A stretch of 33,801 nt of DNA. Source: RGIG1995 sp045126815. Its GTDB lineage: Bacteria; Bacillota; Clostridia; Oscillospirales; CAG-272. Each line of letters opens with the position of its first letter. Positions within the stretch are counted from its first letter, which is position 1. The stretch covers positions 1 to 33,801 of the forward strand of contig JBGVPD010000005.1 in the NCBI GenBank assembly GCA_045126815.1. The letters run 5' to 3'. Under the pieces are notes generated by a model. It searched no databases and was not told where the DNA came from. It worked only from the letters and a program-made list of their open reading frames with translations. The translations under genes and the position numbers were made by a program. Of the stretch, positions 24,166 to 33,500 are shown piece after piece.

Positions 24166-25944
24166 ATGACAACCAACAAGTATGTAAATGAATGGATCAA
24201 CGAAATGGCTGAACTTACTTGTCCTGACAAGATCGTATGGATCGACGGTTCAGACGAGCAGAGAGAAGCACTTCGCGAAGAAGCTTGCGCTACTTCCGAA
24301 ATGATCAAACTCAACCAGGATAAGCTCCCCGGATGCTACTTGCACCGTACAGCTATCAACGACGTAGCACGTGTTGAGAACAGAACATTTATTTGTACAG
24401 AAACAAAAGAAGAAGCAGGACCTCTTAACAACTGGATGGCACCCGCTGAAATGTACGAAAAACTCAGAAAGCTTTACAAGAACTCATACAAGGGAAGAAC
24501 AATGTACGTTATTCCTTACTCAATGGGTGTTGTAGGATCTGATTTTGCAAAGATCGGTATTGAGCTTACAGACTCTATTTACGTTGTACTCAATATGCTT
24601 ATTATGACAAGAGTAGGAAAGACTGTACTTGCAGCTCTCCGTGATGATGACGCAGGCTTCATTAAGGGACTTCACGCAAGAGCAGACCTTGACGAAGAGA
24701 ACAGATACATCGTTCACTTCCCTCAGGACAACACGATCTGGTCAATCAACTCAGGTTACGGCGGCAACGTTCTTCTCGGTAAGAAGTGCTTTGCTCTCCG
24801 TATTGCAAGTTACCTCGGCAGAAAAGAAGGCTGGATGGCTGAACATATGCTTATTCTCGGTATTGAATATCCCAACGGCGAAATTAAGTATATTTCTGCA
24901 GCATTCCCCTCAGCTTGTGGTAAGACAAACCTTGCTATGCTTATTCCCCCCGAAATTTACGGTAAACAGGGTTATAAAGTATGGTGCGTAGGTGATGATA
25001 TTGCATGGCTCCGTGTTGGTGCTGACGGCAGACTTTGGGCAGTTAACCCCGAAAACGGTTTCTTTGGTGTTGCTCCCGGTACAAACGAAAAATCAAACCC
25101 CAACGCTCTCAAGACAACAATGAGAGATACAATCTTTACAAACGTTGTTCATAATCTTGATGACAATACAGTATGGTGGGAAGGTCTTGACAACAATCCT
25201 CCCGCAAACGCTATTGACTGGAAGGGCAACACATGGGATTACAGAAAGTACGACAAGAAAGATAAGTCAACTTGCGGTGCTCATCCCAACTCAAGATTTA
25301 CTTCTATGGCGATCAACTGTCCTTGCATTTCTTCTGAATTCAGCAGTCCTGCAGGTGTTCCGATCTCTGCTATCGTATTTGGTGGCAGACGTGCGAAGAC
25401 AGCTCCGTTGGTATATCAGTCACGTGACTGGAACAACGGCGTATTCGTTGGTTCTATCATGGCTTCCGAAACAACAGCAGCTGCAGCAGGTGCTGTCGGC
25501 GTAGTTCGTCGTGACCCCATGGCTATGCTTCCTTTTGCAGGATACAATATGGGTGATTACTTCAAACACTGGATCGAAATGGGTACAAAGATCACAAACA
25601 AACCCTTGATCTTCAACGTTAACTGGTTCCGTACAGATGATGAAGGCAACTTCATTTGGCCCGGATTTGGTGACAATATGCGTGTTCTTCTTTGGATCCT
25701 CGCTCGTTGCGAAGGCAAGGTAGACGCAGTTGAAACAGCTATCGGTTACGTTCCTAAGGCTGAAGATATCAACATCGAAGGTCTTAACATTGATATCAAT
25801 GTTGTTAAGGAACTTCTCAATGTTGATAAGGCAGTTTGGAAAGAAGAAATTGGCGGCATCAAGGAATTCTACAACAAGATCGGCGATACAGTTCCCGCAG
25901 AACTTAAGGCTGAACTTGCAACACTTGAAGCTAACCTCGCGTAA
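24166..25944 (+). CDS. pckG: Phosphoenolpyruvate carboxykinase (GTP)
   Basis: This enzyme interconverts oxaloacetate plus GTP with phosphoenolpyruvate plus CO2 plus GDP. In fermenting gut anaerobes it often runs in the carboxylating direction toward succinate or propionate. The 592-residue protein is full length for the GTP class. It has AAFPSACGKTNLAM with the class-specific reactive Cys251 just before the P-loop Lys253. Other matches are CVGDDIAWL (metal site), PENGFFGVAPGTN, the VFGGRRAKTAPLVYQ stretch and NWFRTDDEGNFIWPGFGDNMRVL near the end. GGAGG lies about ten bases before ATG. Codon use is among the most biased in the window, pointing to high expression. A strong terminator follows; a promoter in the 65-base upstream gap was not found. 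Confidence 0.97.
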   Translation: MTTNKYVNEWINEMAELTCPDKIVWIDGSDEQREALREEACATSEMIKLNQDKLPGCYLHRTAINDVARVENRTFICTETKEEAGPLNNWMAPAEMYEKLRKLYKNSYKGRTMYVIPYSMGVVGSDFAKIGIELTDSIYVVLNMLIMTRVGKTVLAALRDDDAGFIKGLHARADLDEENRYIVHFPQDNTIWSINSGYGGNVLLGKKCFALRIASYLGRKEGWMAEHMLILGIEYPNGEIKYISAAFPSACGKTNLAMLIPPEIYGKQGYKVWCVGDDIAWLRVGADGRLWAVNPENGFFGVAPGTNEKSNPNALKTTMRDTIFTNVVHNLDDNTVWWEGLDNNPPANAIDWKGNTWDYRKYDKKDKSTCGAHPNSRFTSMAINCPCISSEFSSPAGVPISAIVFGGRRAKTAPLVYQSRDWNNGVFVGSIMASETTAAAAGAVGVVRRDPMAMLPFAGYNMGDYFKHWIEMGTKITNKPLIFNVNWFRTDDEGNFIWPGFGDNMRVLLWILARCEGKVDAVETAIGYVPKAEDINIEGLNIDINVVKELLNVDKAVWKEEIGGIKEFYNKIGDTVPAELKAELATLEANLA

Positions 25945-25961
25945 TTACAGAATAATTTTTG

Positions 25962-25995
25962 GCGGTGCTCATAGCTTTATGAGCACCGCTTTTTA
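25962..25995 (+). terminator. Rho-independent terminator after pckG
   Basis: GCGGTGCTCATA (25962-25973) pairs perfectly with TATGAGCACCGC (25978-25989), then a T-run. Confidence 0.95.
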
Positions 25996-26013
25996 TTTAT
26001 AATTAAGATTTAC

Positions 26014-26042
26014 TTGCAAAGCTTTTAAGGTTTTTGTATAAT
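26014..26042 (+). promoter_or_regulatory. SigA-type promoter for the unknown protein / nuclease pair
   Basis: TTGCAA (26014-26019), 17 bases, TATAAT (26037-26042). The predicted transcript start, near 26049, abuts the ribosome site GAGGTGA (26050-26056), so the leader is only about 13 bases. Confidence 0.8.
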
Positions 26043-26061
26043 AAAAAGAGAGGTGATATCT

Positions 26062-26463
26062 TTGAACGTGTTTATTTGTGTTGATGAAAATTTGGGGATA
26101 GGCTTTAACAACAGACGTCAGAGCAGAGACGCTGAAGTAGTGTTGAAAATTTTGGAGATGTCAAATGGATGTAAGCTTTATGTGAATGAGTACTCCTCAA
26201 AATTGTTTAAAAATTATAGTAATATTTTGGTTGATAATGATTATTTAAACAAAGCACGAGAGGGCGATTGTTGTTTTGTTGAGTTGAACTCTTTAGGTGA
26301 TTATAATGATAAAATAGATACGGTTATTCTTTTTAAATGGAATAAAGTATATCCGGCGGATATGAAACTTGAAATAGATTTTTCGGATAGAAAGCTTGAA
26401 AAAGTCTTTGAATTTAAGGGGACGTCTCACGATAAAATAACTTGCGAGGTTTGGACAAGATGA
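26062..26463 (+). CDS. Conserved small protein of unknown function
   Basis: The 133-residue soluble protein begins MNVFICVDENLGIGFNNRRQSRD; the early VDxxxGxxFNxRRQSxD pattern recalls a small conserved family of Clostridia. I know of no demonstrated function for it. The second half has NDYLNKAREGDCCFVE and a VILFKWNKVYPADMKLEID segment. The open frame reaches GTG 26053, but that GTG is inside the ribosome site AGAGGTGAT, so TTG 26062 is the better start; GTG 26068 is another option. Its stop overlaps the start of the nuclease gene by four bases (ATGA), so the two are translationally coupled. It has no membrane segment or signal peptide. Confidence 0.8.
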   Translation: MNVFICVDENLGIGFNNRRQSRDAEVVLKILEMSNGCKLYVNEYSSKLFKNYSNILVDNDYLNKAREGDCCFVELNSLGDYNDKIDTVILFKWNKVYPADMKLEIDFSDRKLEKVFEFKGTSHDKITCEVWTR

Positions 26464-27374
26464 AGTTAAAGATTATTTCTTTTATTCTTTTTATATGTAT
26501 TTTTATCATTTGCGGCTGTTCTGTTCAAAGTCCGTATAAAGAACCTCTTTCTACTGAAGAAAACGAAAATACGATACCAAGTGTTAGTGAAAACGGTTAT
26601 TTTGATTATTATGCTGTTCCTGAATTTGACGGAGAAACACCTTACGTTATTATCAACAATAATATGCCGTTTTTTCAAGAAAGTCAGATCGTTACCGTTC
26701 CTTTTGAGAGTTACGGTAAACTTGATAATCTTGGCAGATGTACGGTCGTTTGTGCGAATGTAGGCAAAGAACTTATGCCCGTAAAAGACAGAGAGTCTAT
26801 CGGAAGTATAAAGCCTACAGGTTGGCAAACGGTAAAATATGATTTTGTTGACGGCAAGTATTTGTATAATAGATGTCACCTTATTGCCTATATGCTGACG
26901 GGTGAAAATGCAAATGAGAATAATTTGATAACGGGCACAAGATATATGAATACTCAGGGAATGTTGCCGTTTGAAGATATGGTAGCCGATTACGTTAAAG
27001 AAACTTCAAACCACGTTTTGTACAGAGTGTCACCCATATTTCTTGGAACAGAACTTGTTGCAAGAGGTGTACTGATGGAGGCGTATTCGGTCGAAGACGA
27101 GGGAGACGGAATATGTTTTAATGTATTTGTGTACAACAATCAACCGGGAATTGAGATAGATTATTTGACGGGTGAAAGCAAAGTATCAGCCGAAAGCGAA
27201 GATGACGTTTATTTTGAAGAGTTTTATATTCTTAATACTAGTTCAAAAAAATTCCACTTGCCAGACTGTGATTCTGTAAGTACAATAAAAGATAACAATA
27301 AGCAAGAATACAAAGGCAGCAGAGACGGACTTTTGGGGAAGGGTTATAGTCCGTGCGGCGCGTGTAATCCGTAG
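26460..27374 (+). CDS. Lipoprotein DNA/RNA non-specific endonuclease
   Basis: This is a probable secreted, lipid-anchored nuclease. The 304-residue protein has a lipoprotein signal ending ICGC (Cys20). An EndA-like nuclease domain (about 60-240) follows, with the beta-beta-alpha-metal core YNRCHLIAYMLTGENANENNLITGTRYMN. His140 is the expected general base and Asn154/155 the metal-binding region, in place of the DRGH form. The C-terminus (about 255-304) is a separate small module with FHLPDCDSV and GYSPCGACNP, resembling the Ada-type Cys/His metal-binding modules appended to secreted nucleases. The frame can be read from 26442, but ATG 26460 starts the signal peptide and gives the ATGA overlap with the preceding gene. 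Likely roles are nucleotide scavenging or DNA processing at the surface. Confidence 0.88.
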   Translation: MKLKIISFILFICIFIICGCSVQSPYKEPLSTEENENTIPSVSENGYFDYYAVPEFDGETPYVIINNNMPFFQESQIVTVPFESYGKLDNLGRCTVVCANVGKELMPVKDRESIGSIKPTGWQTVKYDFVDGKYLYNRCHLIAYMLTGENANENNLITGTRYMNTQGMLPFEDMVADYVKETSNHVLYRVSPIFLGTELVARGVLMEAYSVEDEGDGICFNVFVYNNQPGIEIDYLTGESKVSAESEDDVYFEEFYILNTSSKKFHLPDCDSVSTIKDNNKQEYKGSRDGLLGKGYSPCGACNP

Positions 27375-27409
27375 AATTAAAAAATATAGGCGTATTGGAC
27401 CAATATTTA

Positions 27410-27447
27410 AAAAACCGTTTCGTTTAAAAGCAAACGAAACGGTTTTT
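27410..27447. terminator. Bidirectional terminator between nuclease and LTA-synthase-like genes
   Basis: AAAAACCGTTTCGTTT (27410-27425) and AAACGAAACGGTTTTT (27432-27447) pair perfectly around AAAAGC. Convergent genes end on both sides. Confidence 0.93.
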
Positions 27448-27455
27448 TTATGTTT

Positions 27456-29465
27456 TTATGGGTTTATAAAACTGCTTATAAGATATTCGGCGCTTGACTT
27501 TAGCTCGAATTTATCCTGTGTATACTGGAACAGTTGTAATGTTTTGGCGTTATCGGGCGATACGTTTTCGATTTTTATACATTTATCGTTTACGTACACA
27601 GTGTCTTTAAAGTAGTTGTCTATTTTTACTTTCGTAAACTCGTTAAACTTGTTTCCGTGTATTGTGAGAGTCGAGTTATTAAATTCAAGTTTTGTTATGT
27701 AAATGTCGCCGATACCGTATTTAATATCGGTTTTTTTATAAGGAGATACGCCGTCATATATGACCTTATTTCCGTAAAGCATATCGTATTCGACAAGCTC
27801 TAACTTATCTTGATAATTAAGCTCGTTTAAAAGATTTTGATGTATTTTTGTCGTTGTTCCGAGGTTACACTCAAGCGCCTTAAAAAAGTGGGATACAAGC
27901 TGATAGGCATACAAGTTTTTGTTGTCTTGTTCGATGTCGTAGTTTGCCCATATAACGTAATCAGTTTGGTATTTTGTGCCTTCTTTGAGCTTGTCCTCGT
28001 CAATGTATATCGCAGGGAAGTGGTCGCCGTAGAACAATACCGCTGTCGGCTCTTCAAGTGCGCTGAGTGATTGTATGAGCTCACTGATGAATTTGTCCGT
28101 GCCGTTTAACTGTTCTACAAAATACTTGTATTGCGCCTCTTTTTGTTGGTCGGATATGTTTTCCAGATCGACCATAATTTCTTTTTCCGACGGTAGACTT
28201 TCGTCAGGATATTTTCCGTGCGGTTGAACTGTAACTGTAAAAATAAAATCTTGGTTTTCGGTTGAATTGAGACAGTTTATTATTTCTTCTGTTAGTATAG
28301 TATCCTTTGCCCAACCTAAAGGAGTATACTCTATGTTGCTCATTAGTTCTATTGGGGTAAACGTGTCGAATCCCAAGGCGGAATATACGTAGTGTCTGTC
28401 GTAGAATGTTGCAGTATGATTGTGAATAGCGTGTGACGTATATCCGTAATTTTTAAGTGTAAAAGCAGGGGTTTCGCACGTCTGCGCTCTGAGTATCGTT
28501 TTATAGGGATACTCCCCGGGGCCGAAATGTTCGAGATTCATCCCCGTTAAAATTTCAAATTCAACGTTGGCAGTGCCGCCGCCTAAAGACGGAACGGTAA
28601 TTAATCCGTGAGGGTAATTGCTTTTTAGCTGAGAAAAGGTTGGAATTGGGTTTTCATCCGTTATAAGATAGGATAATCTGTTTACGTCGAAAAATGATTC
28701 TAATTGAACTATGATTATGTTTGGTGAGTTTTTCGGAGGAGTATTTTGTGAGTAATTTATTTCTTTAAGAATATTTTCTAAGTTTTCGTCCGTGTAATGA
28801 TCGGGCTCGTCTATTCCTATATCAAATACGCTGAGTGAAAATCCGTAAGCAAAGCCGTATTCGTCATAAGCTTGTGCGAGATTTGGAAACTTTTTGTTCA
28901 AAAGTCCCGTATGTTTGCCGATCAATCCGGACAGAAGAAGGATAAGAAGTATAGACACGACAAATAATCCGCTTTGCACAAAATTAACTTTAACCTTAGT
29001 TGTCTTTTTCCATATTAATACGAGAGCAATTATAAATATTATTGAGCCGATAACTATCAACAACAGTTCAAAAAAACTCAGATAAACGTTTATAATTCTC
29101 AACATGGTAATGGCTAATGAAAAATCTATTGCTGAAAAAGGGGTCGCTCTGAAAGAGAGAAGTATGTAGTTTACTATAGAAATTATTAACCAAAATGAAG
29201 ATATTATTACCAAAGCAAACGACTCTTTTGGGAAAAGCATAGCCAACGAAAAAGTCGCGAGTATGATAAGATAGTTAAACAAAAATACAAACGGCGTTGA
29301 CAAAAGAAACTTAAAAGGAGCGAATAATGAGTGTCTTGAAAGTGCCTCGGAAAGAAAAAGTGTTACAAGAGCTAACAGACAACAACGCAAAAAAGTGTGT
29401 ATTTTGAAAAAATTAACACATTTTTTACAAATATTCGGTAAAGTTTCTGCGAAAAAACGTCTCAT
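27456..29465 (-). CDS. LTA synthase-like phosphoglycerol/phosphoethanolamine transferase (sulfatase fold)
   Basis: This is a membrane enzyme of the lipoteichoic-acid-synthase family, which transfers phosphoglycerol or a related group onto envelope polymers. The 669-residue protein has about five N-terminal membrane segments (about 25-190). The extracellular sulfatase-fold domain has VQLESFF (metal-binding Glu256), SLGGGTANVEFE with the probable catalytic Thr298, HNHTATFYDRH and a late FYGDHFP metal motif. A beta-rich C-terminal segment of about 100 residues (containing YITKLEFNNSTLTIHGNKF) extends beyond the usual domain and looks like an added Ig/IPT-type module. The open frame extends 56 residues further upstream. 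AAAGGAG stands 12 bases before ATG 29465, and MRRFFAETL is a sensible membrane-protein start, so 29465 is used. The acceptor polymer is unknown. Confidence 0.88.
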   Translation of the reverse strand: MRRFFAETLPNICKKCVNFFKIHTFLRCCLLALVTLFLSEALSRHSLFAPFKFLLSTPFVFLFNYLIILATFSLAMLFPKESFALVIISSFWLIISIVNYILLSFRATPFSAIDFSLAITMLRIINVYLSFFELLLIVIGSIIFIIALVLIWKKTTKVKVNFVQSGLFVVSILLILLLSGLIGKHTGLLNKKFPNLAQAYDEYGFAYGFSLSVFDIGIDEPDHYTDENLENILKEINYSQNTPPKNSPNIIIVQLESFFDVNRLSYLITDENPIPTFSQLKSNYPHGLITVPSLGGGTANVEFEILTGMNLEHFGPGEYPYKTILRAQTCETPAFTLKNYGYTSHAIHNHTATFYDRHYVYSALGFDTFTPIELMSNIEYTPLGWAKDTILTEEIINCLNSTENQDFIFTVTVQPHGKYPDESLPSEKEIMVDLENISDQQKEAQYKYFVEQLNGTDKFISELIQSLSALEEPTAVLFYGDHFPAIYIDEDKLKEGTKYQTDYVIWANYDIEQDNKNLYAYQLVSHFFKALECNLGTTTKIHQNLLNELNYQDKLELVEYDMLYGNKVIYDGVSPYKKTDIKYGIGDIYITKLEFNNSTLTIHGNKFNEFTKVKIDNYFKDTVYVNDKCIKIENVSPDNAKTLQLFQYTQDKFELKSSAEYLISSFINP

Positions 29466-29543
29466 TTTGTAAGCACACTCCTTTTGTTTTGTTTGGTTGT
29501 ATTTTTTGAGATAAAACAGGCAATTTATTGCCATAAAATAGAA

Positions 29544-29593
29544 ATAATATGACTTGGAAAGATATTGACAAAATAGATTATATAATATATAAT
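29544..29593. promoter_or_regulatory. Divergent promoters with overlapping -35 elements
   Basis: Plus strand: TTGACA (29565-29570), 17 bases, TATAAT (29588-29593), for the HPr-kinase-like gene. Minus strand: TTGTCA (29571 to 29566), 16 bases, TATTAT (29549 to 29544), for the LTA-synthase-like gene. The two -35 hexamers share five bases. Confidence 0.75.
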
Positions 29594-29751
29594 AATGATG
29601 TATATCAATGGGGATACTATACCCTTTTGGCAAAAGTACCTTTGTTGAAAATACTATAACACCTCATTTTTACTAAAGTGTTAACAAATGAAAATTTTTT
29701 GAGTTTTTGTTGTGATATTGCAGCAGGATGAGTTGTGAACAGGAGTATAAT

Positions 29752-30471
29752 ATGCCTTTATATCGTATGGCGGGATTGTACGTAAAAATGGATCCTCGGC
29801 ATGAACGTTTAAAAAAATATGCCGAAAAGTATTTGTGTGATTTTGAACAATTACCGTCTAATGCAACGGTGATAGACATAAATATAAGCGAAGAATACGT
29901 TAAAGAAAGACAAAAAGAAAGTCCGCATTTAAGTATAGAGGATTGCGAATATATCTGGTTCGGTTACTGCTTGGGAGTAAAGCTTTTAAAAAATAACGGT
30001 TTTATTCTTCATTCGTCGGCGGTTATGTATGAGAACAAGGCGTATCTTTTCTCGGCAGACAGCGGAACGGGTAAATCTACTCATACTCATTTTTGGCAAG
30101 AGGTATTTGGAAGTAACAAGGCTGTTATCATAAACGACGACAAGCCTGCGATTAGAGAGGTAGACGGTGTTTTTTATGCATCGGGAACACCTTTTTCAGG
30201 CAAGAGTGATCTAAGTACCAATGTTGTGGTTCCTGTTAAGGCTTTGTGTTTTATTTATAGGTCTGATGTTAATGAAATCAGAAAACTTGACTCGTCTGAG
30301 GCTTTGGAGCTGATATTTGAGCAGATATTTAGACCTAAACAGAGCGAAAACATAGTTTTGCTTTTAGATGTTCTTGACAGTTTCTTCAAGAAAGTGCCGG
30401 TATATTCTTTAGGAGTAACGTATACTCCGGAATCGGCAGAGTTTGCTTACAGAGAAATCAATAAGGTTTGA
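29752..30471 (+). CDS. HPr-kinase/PEPCK-like P-loop protein
   Basis: The 239-residue protein has a single P-loop, SADSGTGKSTHTHFW (Gly105-Thr110), preceded by GFILHSSAVMYENKAYLF. It is followed by INDDKPAIR and YASGTPFSGK. This is the pattern of the HPr-kinase/ATP-PEPCK superfamily, but without the N-terminal HPrK domain or its usual surrounding genes. Related proteins often occur beside PqqD or RiPP genes; none is visible here. The substrate is therefore unknown. A frame start exists at ATG 29728, but AGGAG (29741-29745) is six bases before ATG 29752, which is preferred. It has a consensus promoter and a leader of about 150 bases, and is divergent from the LTA-synthase-like gene. Only a weak AT-rich hairpin (30474-30495) follows it. 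Confidence 0.8.
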   Translation: MPLYRMAGLYVKMDPRHERLKKYAEKYLCDFEQLPSNATVIDINISEEYVKERQKESPHLSIEDCEYIWFGYCLGVKLLKNNGFILHSSAVMYENKAYLFSADSGTGKSTHTHFWQEVFGSNKAVIINDDKPAIREVDGVFYASGTPFSGKSDLSTNVVVPVKALCFIYRSDVNEIRKLDSSEALELIFEQIFRPKQSENIVLLLDVLDSFFKKVPVYSLGVTYTPESAEFAYREINKV

Positions 30472-30543
30472 ATAAAATCTTTTTGAATAGATTTTCTAAA
30501 AAACGTAGTAAAAAAATGTTAATATATTTTGGAGGTATCATTT

Positions 30544-33500
30544 ATGAGAAAGTCATCCAAATTACTTTGGATAGCACTTACGGTTGTAACTGTTATGATA
30601 GTTACGATGCTTTGTGCTGCGGCTGACACGACAGGACTTGTTATATACGGTGGTTCTGTTGACGTAGAGGAGCTTAGTTCTTTTGAAGTTCCTTTCGGCT
30701 TCAAAGGTAACGACAAATTAATTGAGGGCGGAAAGATCACATTGACTTGGGATCCGCAGATAATGACAGCGAAAACTGTTACTGCGGGTGCGGCTATTTC
30801 TGATGCGAGATTGGATTACACGATTTCAAACGGAAAAGCTGTAATAACTTGGGTTGGTGAAATTGAAGCATCTCAGGCGCAGGGCGAACTTTTTAAAGTT
30901 AGCTACGATAAAGTAAGTATAGACAAGAATGCAAGTTCGGTAATTGACATTCAGATTGATAACTTGGCTGCTTCGACTGCATTTTTTGCAACTGAATATG
31001 CAAACGAGGTAACTGTTGAAGATGCCGTTGTTTTTGCAGGCAGTGCTATGATATACAGCGACTCATCTGTTGATCCTGTTAAATTCTTGAATGATGCTAT
31101 TGCTTTGGCTGAGACATCCGGAGAGAGCATTGACGTAATACTCAGAGCCAACATGACTATCAGTTCTACATCGGTAGTAGGTGTAGCTGGAAGAGAGCAC
31201 AAAGGCCAAGTAAACATTTATTCCGAGGTAGCAGACGGTGAAACACCGACACTTGGAATAACATTAAAAACAACAGCAACATTGAAGATGTACGGAAACT
31301 TCAACTTTGACGATATGATATTTGACGTATCGGCCACAGGATCATGGTCGAGCGGCGGATGCTACTTGTTTGTTGAAGGTATGGGTACGGTAGGACACGA
31401 CCAGACAGACGGAGACGAAGATTTCGGTAATGTTGTTACAACGCATAACCCCCAGCTTGCAGGACACGTTACGGTATATACCGGAAGTTACAGATCAATG
31501 GGCGGAAACTTCTATGCATCCGGAGTAACGGTAGATACACCGTATGTTAAGTTGGCAGGTAATGCTGATACTCAGATGTTGTACGGCGGTATACATAATA
31601 ACGTTTCAAGCCAGGCAACAACAAAGATTACCGGTAAGACTGATATCTTTGTTTTGGATAGCGCAAGCGTTACTACTACTAACAGAGGTTTGATAGGTGG
31701 TGACCTTCAGCCCGGTAACGGACTTACACCTAACGGTGCGAACGTAACGATTAATACAACAGGTGAAATCAAAGCGTTGTGGTTTGGTTCATATTTTGCA
31801 GGTAACGGCCGAGCAAACTATGCTGTAGATAAGAATTTTACATTCAACATTCAAAACGTAACAATTCCCGAAGGCACACCAATTAGTGCAGGAAACAACA
31901 GAAACGACACACAGGCTAACTTTACAGCAACAATTAACATTTCGGGCGGTACATTTAATGAAACGGTGTACTTTGCAAACGACACATCGGGAACACTTAC
32001 AAGCTCAGCTGCGATGAGTGGTAATATGATCATCAATATATCCGGCGGTACTTTCAATAAGTCGGTATTCTTTGGTGGAAAACTTACAAACGCAAGCAAA
32101 GCAAGTTACGATTTTATAAACAAGACGATCACCATTTCGGGTGGTACGTTTAATGATGCTGTATACGGCGGTTCATATTTGAAGAATGAGCAAAATGGAT
32201 CGTATGTAAACGAAAACACAACAATTACAGTTACAGGCGGTACTTTTGCAAAAGCATTTGTAGGCGGTTCATATATATCTTCAAGTAAGCCTATATCTCA
32301 TAGAGGTACAACAACAATTAACTACCAGGGAGGTACGTTCAGCGGAACTATCTACAACGGTTCATATTTTGATGAAGGTACAACAGCTGCTGCATACCAC
32401 TCTGCTACAACAACTATAACGATAAACGCAATTACAAATACAAGTGTAAAGTTCTACGGCGGTTCGTATATTAAGGGAACGGGCGGAGCATACCACTCCG
32501 GTAACACCACGATAAATATTAACGGTGCGACAGTAGGCGGAGCACTTTTCGGCGGTTCGTATATTGCAGGTACAACAGCGGAGAAAAAACATAGCGGAAC
32601 AGTTGACGTAACGGTAAATGAAGGAACAACGCTTAACAGTTATATAGTTGCAGGTTCAGAATTGACATCCGCCGTTGCAAGACATACAAATACAACAACA
32701 CTCACGATCCAGGGTGGAACAGAACTCATAACAACAAAGAGCCATATAGCAGGCGGTTCATGGATTTCAGCGCACAATGCTATACATTCAGGCGGCTCAA
32801 CATTAACGTTCAACAACTGTATAACAGCAGATCCCGGAACAGGCTACACAGTAACAAAGAACCTTAATATGACAGGTGGAGACGTATTTGGCGGCTCACA
32901 GATCACGTATAACGGAATACATGAAGGAAACTCTAAGGTAGAATTTATCAACTGCTATTACTCGGGTGCAAGATCGGTGTATGCAGGCTCGAGAATGGAC
33001 GGTATCAAGGCAGTACACAGCGGAACGTCTGAATTGGTAATCAACGGAAGCGAATGGGGCTACTACAAGACACTTATGATGGGTGGCTCACTCGTAAACG
33101 GTTCAACGTCAGGCTCTAACCATGTAACAAGACAGACAGGATTTTCTAAGGTGAGCATCAGCGGTCCTTCAGCAGAATCTAGAGATGCTGATGATGTAAT
33201 GAAACAGTTGATAATAGCAGGAAATGCAACAGAACTTGCAATATACGGTGCACACAGATACGCAGCAAATCCGATACTTCCTCAGACAAACGATTCTGAA
33301 GTTGTAGTAACCGGCTATATTGACGAAGACGCTGATGCAAAGGCAACAATATACGGTGGTTCATATTACAGAGATGCAAGCAGAAGATATGATTATGCAA
33401 GCTTTGAAGCAAACGGCTTAACGTACAGAGTACCCACAACAAGAGTAATACTCAAGGGTGAAAGTGAAATCCCCGTAGTAGGCGGTTTCTGCTCATTGTT

